From the NCBI GenBank assembly GCA_013694645.1, contig JACDBZ010000262.1, positions 1 to 6,477 on the forward strand: 6,477 bases of DNA, given 5' to 3'. The position numbers and the translations under genes are program-made. Position 1 is the first letter of the stretch, and the number at the start of each line of letters is the position of its first letter. A model generated the notes under the pieces. It searched no databases and was not told where the DNA came from. It saw nothing but the letters and a program-made list of their open reading frames with translations. This DNA is from Chloroflexota bacterium. GTDB lineage: Bacteria; Chloroflexota; Limnocylindria; QHBO01. This document shows, one piece after another, positions 1 to 4,783 of this stretch.

Positions 1-72
1 TCGGTCGAGATGGTCATCGCACCATCGATCGCCACCGAGGGCAAGTCCTGGCAGCTCGCCGGCCGCGAGTAG
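1..72 (+). CDS. C-terminal end of an unidentified protein (5' truncated)
   Basis: Reading frame 1 is open from the first base and stops at TAG 70-72, giving 23 residues that end in KSWQLAGRE. The codons are GC-rich at the third position, as in the downstream genes, which supports a real coding end. The fragment is too short to assign to a family. The next gene begins 110 bases later, so the two are not tightly coupled. A short non-coding artefact cannot be excluded. Confidence 0.45.
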   Translation, partial: SVEMVIAPSIATEGKSWQLAGRE

Positions 73-136
73 GCCACCCCACGCAAGTTCAGCCATTTCC
101 TGGCTGATACGCCCGCCCCATGGCAACCGAGTGGCC

Positions 137-156
137 TCGGCCGTCATCGTGGCCGA
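137..156 (+). other. Small GC-rich stem-loop in the 5' gap
   Basis: TCGGCC (137-142) and GGCCGA (151-156) form a perfect 6-bp stem around an 8-base loop. It lies between the truncated upstream gene and the HTH_42 gene. No T-run follows, so it is not a convincing intrinsic terminator. A TAGGAT hexamer (157-162), resembling a -10 element of TAnnnT type, abuts the stem and could serve the downstream gene. No clear -35 element is seen. Confidence 0.25.
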
Positions 157-166
157 TAGGATTTCC

Positions 167-173
167 AAGGTGA
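167..173 (+). promoter_or_regulatory. Ribosome binding site supporting a TTG start
   Basis: AAGGTGA lies 9 bases before TTG 183. The first in-frame ATG, at 201, is 27 bases away and has no comparable site of its own. The site therefore favours the TTG start for the HTH_42 gene. Confidence 0.5.
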
Positions 174-182
174 ATCACGTCA

Positions 183-1250
183 TTGGATCGGCAGCGACGA
201 ATGGCTGAGCCGGTCCTCTCGCCCCGAGCGCTGAACCGAACGCTGCTCGATCGGCAGATGCTGCTGGAGCGCTCGCCACTGAGCCTCACGCAGGCCGCCG
301 AGCAGATGGGCGGCATCCAGACGCAGTACGCGCCGGCGGGCTATATCGGCCTGTGGGCGCGCATGCGCGACTTCGACAGACCCCTGCTGACGCAGGCCCT
401 GGTCGACCGCACGGTCATCCAGGCCACGGTGATGCGCGCCACCATCCACATGGTTTCGGCGGCCGATTACTGGCCGATGACCGCCGGTATCCGTCGCATC
501 CGTCGCGAGTGGTTCGAGAAGGTGAGCCACCGTCAGCTTGAAGGCACCGATATGGAGGCCGTGGCCAACGCCGTTCGTGAGGAACTCGCAGATGGTCCAC
601 TGTCGATGCGCGAGCTCACATCGCGAATCGTCGCCCGTGGGTACGCCCCGCGCACCGCGGCCTGGGCCGGCATGCGCGTCGATCTCGTGCGAGTCCCGCC
701 AGCCGGCACATGGGAACGGCGCCGCGCCGACGTCTATGGGCTGGCGGATGCGTGGCTGCCCGCGGTGGAGGTGAGCGAGGATGAGGGGATGGAGCTGCTC
801 ATCCGGCGCTATCTCGGCGCGTTCGGCCCGGCGCCGCTCAAGGACATCGCGAGCTGGATGGGCGTGAACGTGGGTCAGATGCGACAGGTTGCGGACCGCA
901 TGGGCCTTCGCACGTTGCGCGACGAGGCCGGCAAGCCACTGCTCGACCTGCCTGGCGCGTCGTTGCCCGATCCGGAGACGCCTGCTCCGGTGCGCTTCCT
1001 TGCCGTATGGGATGCCGCCCTGCTCGTCCACGCGCGCCGAACGTTGATCCTCCCGGAGGAGCTGCGGCCGCAGGTGTTCAACACCAAGACGCCACACTCG
1101 GTGAACACGTTCCTGGTTGACGGCCAGGTCGCAGGGGCGTGGCGTTTCGAGACGGGTGAGATCCAGCTGTCACCGCTGCGGGAATTGCACGCCGCCGAGC
1201 GCCGTGAGGTTGAAGAGGAAGCGCATCGGCTCAGCATCTTCCACTCGTGA
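183..1250 (+). CDS. Winged-helix DNA-binding protein, HTH_42 (AlkZ/YcaQ-like) family
   Basis: The product has 355 residues, a usual length for the HTH_42 (formerly DUF1006) family. Diagnostic stretches are LSPRALNRTLLDRQ near residues 12-25, GGIQTQYAP (43-51), the RTVIQATVMRATIHMV block (76-91), and a C-terminal segment with FLAVWDAALLVHARR and LVDGQVAGAWR. Characterised relatives are the DNA glycosylases AlkZ, which removes bulky alkyl adducts and gives self-resistance to azinomycin-type antibiotics, and E. coli YcaQ/AlkX, which unhooks interstrand crosslinks. AlkZ uses a Q-x-Q catalytic motif; here Q46-T-Q48 sits at a comparable position, so glycosylase activity is plausible but inferred. 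Most family members are uncharacterised, and some may only bind DNA. TTG 183 is preferred because AAGGTGA lies 9 bases upstream; ATG 201 is the alternative. The stop overlaps the next gene by four bases. Confidence 0.85.
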   Translation: MDRQRRMAEPVLSPRALNRTLLDRQMLLERSPLSLTQAAEQMGGIQTQYAPAGYIGLWARMRDFDRPLLTQALVDRTVIQATVMRATIHMVSAADYWPMTAGIRRIRREWFEKVSHRQLEGTDMEAVANAVREELADGPLSMRELTSRIVARGYAPRTAAWAGMRVDLVRVPPAGTWERRRADVYGLADAWLPAVEVSEDEGMELLIRRYLGAFGPAPLKDIASWMGVNVGQMRQVADRMGLRTLRDEAGKPLLDLPGASLPDPETPAPVRFLAVWDAALLVHARRTLILPEELRPQVFNTKTPHSVNTFLVDGQVAGAWRFETGEIQLSPLRELHAAERREVEEEAHRLSIFHS

Positions 1251-1645
1251 GTAGCATGGAGGACATGACACACGCAGCCGTGCAGGACTGGCTCAAAAGA
1301 TACGTCGAGGCCTGGCGGGCCAACGAGCCCGAACCGATCAAGGCGCTTTTCACCGATGACGCCGTGTACCGCTACCGCCCCTATGACGATCCCGAGCAGA
1401 TGGCGACCGGCAACGACGCCATCGCCGAATCCTGGCTCGAGGAGCCCGATGCCCCCGGTTCATGGGAGGCGAGCTACGAACCGTACGCGGTCGAGGGGGA
1501 CCGAGCCGTGGCGGTGGGATACAGCCGGTACTTCCCGGCCGAGGGGCAGCCGGTGCGTACCTACCACAACGCCTACCTCCTCCGCTTCGCTCCGGACGGT
1601 CGCTGCGCGGAGTTCAGCGAGTTCTACATGCTCGAAGGGCAATGA
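1247..1645 (+). CDS. SnoaL-like / nuclear transport factor 2 (NTF2) family protein
   Basis: This small, soluble protein of up to 132 residues has the usual length and pattern of SnoaL-like NTF2-fold proteins. An N-terminal helix (VQDWLKRYVEAWRANE) is followed by the typical LFTDDAVYRYRP turn and strand. Alternating strands then end in YHNAYLLRFAPDGRCAEFSEFYMLEG. The fold is a cone-shaped pocket that in relatives binds small hydrophobic molecules or acts as an isomerase or cyclase; the substrate cannot be told here. GTG 1247 overlaps the previous stop as GTGA, suggesting translational coupling with the HTH_42 gene. ATG 1256 and ATG 1265 are in-frame alternatives. The only GGAGG (1258-1262) is two bases from ATG 1265, too close to be decisive. 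No signal peptide or membrane segment is visible. Confidence 0.85.
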   Translation: MSSMEDMTHAAVQDWLKRYVEAWRANEPEPIKALFTDDAVYRYRPYDDPEQMATGNDAIAESWLEEPDAPGSWEASYEPYAVEGDRAVAVGYSRYFPAEGQPVRTYHNAYLLRFAPDGRCAEFSEFYMLEGQ

Positions 1646-1646
1646 G

Positions 1647-1668
1647 CGTCGCGCGAGCCGTCGCGACG
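1647..1668 (+). terminator. GC-rich stem-loop just after the SnoaL-like gene (possible terminator)
   Basis: CGTCGCG (1647-1653) pairs perfectly with CGCGACG (1662-1668) around an 8-base loop, two bases after the stop codon. The right part is also a 10-base palindrome (1659-1668). Its position suits transcript-end formation or mRNA protection. There is no T-run, so a classical intrinsic terminator is not shown. Confidence 0.35.
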
Positions 1669-1677
1669 TCACTCGCA

Positions 1678-1731
1678 ACTGAGTAAACTTCCTCACGTTA
1701 CTGAGTTAATCCGCTCAGCAGAGTGAGTGAA
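1678..1731 (+). promoter_or_regulatory. Three AnTGAGTnAA repeats at 22-base pitch (operator-like array) before the ATPase gene
   Basis: ACTGAGTAAA (1678-1687), ACTGAGTTAA (1700-1709) and AGTGAGTGAA (1722-1731) start exactly 22 bases apart. That is about two helical turns, so the copies lie on one face of the DNA. The second and third copies are each preceded at a fixed distance by CTCA (1692-1695 and 1714-1717), giving CTCA-N6-TGAG inverted repeats. The third copy ends on the A of the ATPase start codon. A TAAACT hexamer (1684-1689) that could be a -10 element overlaps the first copy. Binding of a regulator here would block transcription or translation of the ATPase gene; this role is inferred. 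Confidence 0.45.
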
Positions 1732-2951
1732 TGAGTCGCAAGCCGCAGGTGTACCGGCGCCCCGTCTTCGCCGAGATCCTCGAGCGCGCCGAAGAGCCGC
1801 GCCAGTTCATCCAGGTCCTTGCCGGACCGCGACAGGTGGGCAAGACCACGGTTGCGCGGCAGGTCATGGACGCCATCGGCATTCCGGGTCACTTTGCATC
1901 GGCGGATGCGCCAGACCCGGAGGACATCGGTTGGATCTACACGCAGTGGGCCATCGGCCGGCAGCAGGCGAAGATGGGCGCGCGTGCCGGTGGCCTGCTG
2001 ATCCTGGACGAGGTTCAGAAGATCCGGGACTGGTCCGACGTCGTGAAGCAGCTCTGGGACGAGGACACGGCATCGGGCAGTCCGCTGCGGGTCATGCTGC
2101 TGGGATCGGCGCCGCTGCTGGTTCGGCAGGGCCTCTCCGACAGCCTTGCTGGTCGCTTCGAGGTCATCCGCGTGACGCACTGGACGTTCAGCGAGATGCG
2201 CGACGCCTTTGGCTGGGACCTCGACACGTACCTGTTCTATGGTGGCTATCCCGGCGCTGCGCCGCTGATCAAGCGATACGAGCGATGGGAGGAGTACATC
2301 CTCGACTCGATCGTCGAGACGAATCTCTCGCGCGACATCCTCATGCTCAACCGGGTCGAAAAGCCGGCCCTGTTGCGGCAGCTCTTTCGCTTGGCCTGCT
2401 CCTATTCCGGCCAGGTCCTGAGCTACACCAAGATGCTGGGAACACTGACCGATGCGGGCAACACCGTCACCCTTGCCCATTACCTCGAGCTGCTGGGAGG
2501 AGCGGGCATGGTGACCGGGATCAACAAGTACTCGGGCTCCGCCGTGCGACGCAGGGCGTCGTCTCCCAAGCTGCTGGCATTGAACACGGGGCTGATGACG
2601 GCGACCGCTCGCACCACCGTTGCGCGTGCGAAGGCCGATCACGAAGCTTGGTCGCGCCTGGTCCAGACGGCGATCGGCGCCCACCTGTGGGCGCACGCGG
2701 ATCCGGATGAGCTCGGCTACTGGCGCGAGGGCAACAACGAGGTGGACTGGGTCGTCCGGCCGGGAAAGCTGATGCGTTCGCGCGACACCCCGATCGCCAT
2801 CGAGGTCAAGACCGGTCACCCGCGCGGCACGCCGGGAACCGTGGCCTTCACGCACGCACATCGGGGGTCGATCTCGCTCATCATCGGCGCAGGAGGCATC
2901 CCGATTGAGGATTTCCTGTCGACCCATCCGCGCGAGTGGCTGGATCAGTAG
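1731..2951 (+). CDS. AAA+ ATPase with C-terminal DUF4143 domain (AAA_14/DUF4143)
   Basis: This 406-residue protein has the standard layout and length of the COG1373 family. The Walker A P-loop is GPRQVGKTT (32-40) and Walker B is GGLLILDEVQKI with D93-E94. LLGSAPLLV (123-131) and the LAGRFE box with R142 are family hallmarks. A helical DUF4143 region follows. Near the C-terminus, EVDWVV (D339) and AIEVKTG (E358, K360) form the PD-(D/E)xK-like pattern seen in this domain. ATP binding is well supported. The biological role of the family is not established; its members are patchily distributed and often look horizontally acquired. ATG 1731 places the P-loop at the normal distance from the N-terminus, although its ribosome binding site is weak. 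The gene stands alone, with a repeat array in front and a structured gap behind. Confidence 0.93.
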   Translation: MSRKPQVYRRPVFAEILERAEEPRQFIQVLAGPRQVGKTTVARQVMDAIGIPGHFASADAPDPEDIGWIYTQWAIGRQQAKMGARAGGLLILDEVQKIRDWSDVVKQLWDEDTASGSPLRVMLLGSAPLLVRQGLSDSLAGRFEVIRVTHWTFSEMRDAFGWDLDTYLFYGGYPGAAPLIKRYERWEEYILDSIVETNLSRDILMLNRVEKPALLRQLFRLACSYSGQVLSYTKMLGTLTDAGNTVTLAHYLELLGGAGMVTGINKYSGSAVRRRASSPKLLALNTGLMTATARTTVARAKADHEAWSRLVQTAIGAHLWAHADPDELGYWREGNNEVDWVVRPGKLMRSRDTPIAIEVKTGHPRGTPGTVAFTHAHRGSISLIIGAGGIPIEDFLSTHPREWLDQ

Positions 2952-2983
2952 ACCCGCCTTCCCCAGGGGCAATGTTGCGCGCC

Positions 2984-3102
2984 GTGCACGTATCTACGAA
3001 CTTCAGGGGACTCAGAGTGGCTGCCAGACCAGAACGTGCGCGGGACGCACATCTTGGTATCGAGATTGGTACATCGGACACGAACTTCGTAGATGCGTGC
3101 GC
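2984..3102. repeat. 21-base interrupted inverted repeat in the ATPase-transporter gap
   Basis: The left arm (2984-3004) and right arm (3082-3102) are reverse complements at 18 of 21 positions, separated by 77 bases. Read as + strand RNA, two of the three mismatches become G-U pairs, leaving one C-C mismatch. Both arms contain ACGAACTTC in direct orientation (2996-3004 and 3080-3088). At the right arm, ACGAACTTCGT (3080-3090) is itself a palindrome. At the left arm, CGTGCACG (2983-2990) is another. This could be a structured RNA, a small mobile or dispersed repeat, or a protein-binding site. No coding frame explains it. Confidence 0.6.
3036..3050. repeat. First copy of a hairpin-forming 15-mer, GTGCGCSGGACGCAC
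   Basis: GTGCG and CGCAC pair around a 5-base CGGGA loop. The same 15-mer recurs with one loop change (G to C) at 3097-3111, 61 bases downstream. TTGG follows both copies at the same distance. This copy lies inside the loop of the long inverted repeat. Confidence 0.55.
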
Positions 3103-3115
3103 CGGACGCACGCAT
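3093..3115. repeat. Perfect 9-bp hairpin containing the second 15-mer copy
   Basis: ATGCGTGCG (3093-3101) pairs without mismatch with CGCACGCAT (3107-3115) around CCGGA. Its left strand lies within the right arm of the 21-base inverted repeat (3082-3102), so the two folds cannot coexist. No T-run follows on either strand, so simple intrinsic termination is not supported. Confidence 0.6.
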
Positions 3116-3359
3116 TGGCACGAATCAACATGGGAGCGGAGAGCTCGAGGCGGCTTGCATCGGGTGCATCAACTGGACAAGGACGGAGAAGGAATAGGTG
3201 ACTTGATGCGGATCCGTGCAGCGTGCGCAACGATTCGGGCCAGAACGGGCAGCCGAACCCGTCTCCTTCTCTCCTTCGTGCGTAGGGCGCAAGGCGTCGC
3301 GCGGTGCGGTTGACCGCCCTGTGAGACTGAGACCTGACGACCGTCCGAGATTGCCTTCT
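3116..3359. other. Remaining gap before the transporter; no convincing conserved gene
   Basis: After the folded element, this stretch has no recognisable RNA gene or protein family. A purine-rich segment (GGAGAAGGA at 3185-3193, then AGGTGA at 3196-3201) resembles ribosome binding sites and precedes a short ORF at 3206. The transporter frame is open back to GTG 3216. The extra upstream 48 codons encode an arginine-rich, non-membrane stretch unlike transporter N-termini. GTG 3321 and TTG 3351 are further in-frame start options. Confidence 0.4.
3206..3313 (+). CDS. Possible 35-residue leader peptide before the transporter
   Basis: ATG 3206 follows AGGTGA (3196-3201) at a usable distance and opens a 35-codon frame ending at TGA 3311-3313. 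The predicted peptide begins MRIRAACATIRARTG, is rich in arginine (9 of 35) and resembles no family I know. It ends 7 bases before GTG 3321, a possible start of the transporter, as an upstream leader coupled to an efflux gene might. It overlaps the long version of the transporter frame, so both cannot be fully used. In DNA this GC-rich, a short ORF can arise by chance; the ribosome site is the main support. Confidence 0.2.
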   Translation: MRIRAACATIRARTGSRTRLLLSFVRRAQGVARCG

Positions 3360-4736
3360 GTGTCCCGAGCCCGACCGCTCCTGGCGCTGGCCTGGTTGGC
3401 CGGCTTCACGCTGATCGATTCGAGCATCGTCAGCCTGGCGCTGCCGCACATCGCCGATGACTTCGACCGCTCCGTCGGTGAGCTCGCGTGGGTGACAACC
3501 GGCTTTCTCCTCGCTCTTGCTGCCACGCTCCTCGCGGCGGGGCGCCTGAGCGATCGGTTCGGCGCTCGCCGCGTCCTGACTCTTGGGGCGGTGGCGTTCT
3601 TCGTGACGACGCTGGCCAGCGGACTGGCACCCACATTCGAGATGCTGGTCGCCGCCCGAATCGCCCAGGGCATGGCCGGTGGCGTGCTCTACACGGTGTC
3701 GCTGGCGATCGCCGTCACCGCCTATCCGCCGCAGCGCCGGGCAAGTGCGATCGCGATCTACTTCACGTCCGGCGCGCTCGGCGCCGTCCTCGGTCCCGTG
3801 ATCGGCGGCATGCTCACCGATCTCGCAGGGTGGCGGTTCGTCTTCCTGGCGCAACTGCCGTTGCCGCTCGTGGTTGCGCTTGCGGCGTGGCGCCTGCTGC
3901 CCCGCGCCGATCCGGTCGGCCCGCGACACTTCGACGTCGCCGGCATCGCCGCAGCCTCGCTGTTCGGGGTTGCCACCACGTTCGCCCTGCTCGAGGTGCC
4001 GGGTGCTGGGGTGAGCGTCTCGGTCGTGATTGCTGCCCTGGTGGGCATCGGCGCGCTGGCGGCGTTCATCGCAATCGAGACCCGGACCGATGAGCCCGCC
4101 GTGCGGCTCGGCATCTTCGGCAACAGGCGCTTCGTGGTGGGAACCGCGGCCGGCGCAGCAGCGTGGTTCGCGATCATATCCTCCACGATCTACCAGGCAA
4201 TCTATCTCCAGCTCGGGCGTGGGTACAGCGCCACGGATGCCGGAATCCTATTGCTGGCCGCGCCGCTCGTCGGGCTCGTCCTCTTCCCGTTTGCCGGACG
4301 CCTGGTCGGGGCACTCGGGGTCGATCGCTCCCTGTTCACGGGCCTCGCGCTTCTCGTTGCGTCGGCGGCAACGATGACGACCTGGGGCGCGGGTGCGGAG
4401 GCGTGGGTCATCGTCGCAACCAACCTGGTCAACGGCGCCGGCATCGCGCTGACTCTCGTTGCCAGCGCGACCGACGCGCTCTCCCAGTTCGCGCCGGAGG
4501 AAGCGGGAACCGGCTCGGCCCTCTTCAACAGCCTCCGCCAGCTGGGTGCGGCGATGGGGGTCGCGCTCCCCGCCGTCGCATTCGAGCTGGTGGCGGCGGG
4601 AAGCCGCGATATGAGGGCAGCGCTGGAAGGGAGCACCGCGGCCTTCGTCCTGCGGATGGCGGTGCTCGCCGTTCCGCTCATCCTCGTTGCGGCCCAGTGG
4701 CGTTCACGTCCCGCCCCGACGCGGGCCACGGTTTGA
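3360..4736 (+). CDS. MFS multidrug efflux transporter, DHA2 (EmrB/QacA-like) family
   Basis: From GTG 3360 the product has 458 residues, nearly all in hydrophobic segments, consistent with a 14-helix proton-coupled drug exporter of the inner membrane. Numbered from that start, helix 1 carries LIDSSIVSLALPHIA (D20, P29; motif D1). Motif A of the loop between helices 2 and 3 is GRLSDRFGARRV (61-72). Motif B contains R100 in AARIAQGMAGG. The antiporter motif C is GALGAVLGPVIGG (138-150), followed by GWRFVF. The substrate is unknown; EmrB/QacA relatives export hydrophobic drugs and cations. The start is uncertain: the frame is open to GTG 3216, but the added residues are arginine-rich and lack homology-like features, while GTG 3360 puts helix 1 about six residues from the N-terminus. 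No strong ribosome site precedes 3360 or 3321. Confidence 0.9.
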   Translation: MSRARPLLALAWLAGFTLIDSSIVSLALPHIADDFDRSVGELAWVTTGFLLALAATLLAAGRLSDRFGARRVLTLGAVAFFVTTLASGLAPTFEMLVAARIAQGMAGGVLYTVSLAIAVTAYPPQRRASAIAIYFTSGALGAVLGPVIGGMLTDLAGWRFVFLAQLPLPLVVALAAWRLLPRADPVGPRHFDVAGIAAASLFGVATTFALLEVPGAGVSVSVVIAALVGIGALAAFIAIETRTDEPAVRLGIFGNRRFVVGTAAGAAAWFAIISSTIYQAIYLQLGRGYSATDAGILLLAAPLVGLVLFPFAGRLVGALGVDRSLFTGLALLVASAATMTTWGAGAEAWVIVATNLVNGAGIALTLVASATDALSQFAPEEAGTGSALFNSLRQLGAAMGVALPAVAFELVAAGSRDMRAALEGSTAAFVLRMAVLAVPLILVAAQWRSRPAPTRATV

Positions 4737-4770
4737 CCGTCACCGTGCCCGCTCAGCCCAGCCGGACGGA

Positions 4771-4776
4771 TAGACT
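4771..4776 (+). promoter_or_regulatory. -10 element TAGACT, probable leaderless promoter of guaA
   Basis: TAGACT fits the TAnnnT -10 pattern and ends 7 bases before GTG 4784, the distance at which transcription would begin on or next to the start codon. No good ribosome binding site precedes GTG 4784, as expected for a leaderless mRNA. A matching -35 hexamer at normal spacing is not seen. Confidence 0.45.
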
Positions 4777-4783
4777 GACGCCA

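Noticed and set aside
180..1097. 305-codon open frame on the - strand opposite the HTH_42 gene
   Set aside because: The + strand frame matches a known family along its length. The antisense translation is low-complexity and resembles nothing known.
1698..2972. 424-codon open frame on the - strand opposite the ATPase gene
   Set aside because: It is the antisense shadow of a gene with clear Walker A and B motifs. Its translation is rich in R, H, Q and D with no recognisable domain, as expected for GC-rich antisense frames.
2984..3111. CRISPR array or tRNA in the repeat-rich gap
   Set aside because: Only two copies of each repeat are present, with unequal content between them and no regular spacers. 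No cloverleaf or anticodon arm can be drawn.
3216..3359. 48-codon N-terminal extension of the transporter from GTG 3216
   Set aside because: The added residues are arginine-rich and non-hydrophobic, unlike MFS N-termini, and no ribosome binding site is suitably placed before 3216. A later GTG puts the first membrane helix at the usual position.
3012..3929. 305-codon open frame on the - strand spanning the structured gap and the start of the transporter
   Set aside because: It runs across the inverted repeat and hairpins and opposite conserved transporter motifs. The product is extremely rich in R, E, Q and H with no domain signal.
4733..4738. TTGACC overlapping the transporter stop as a -35 element for guaA
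   Set aside because: It lies 32 bases before the TAGACT -10 element, far beyond the usual 16-18 base spacing.
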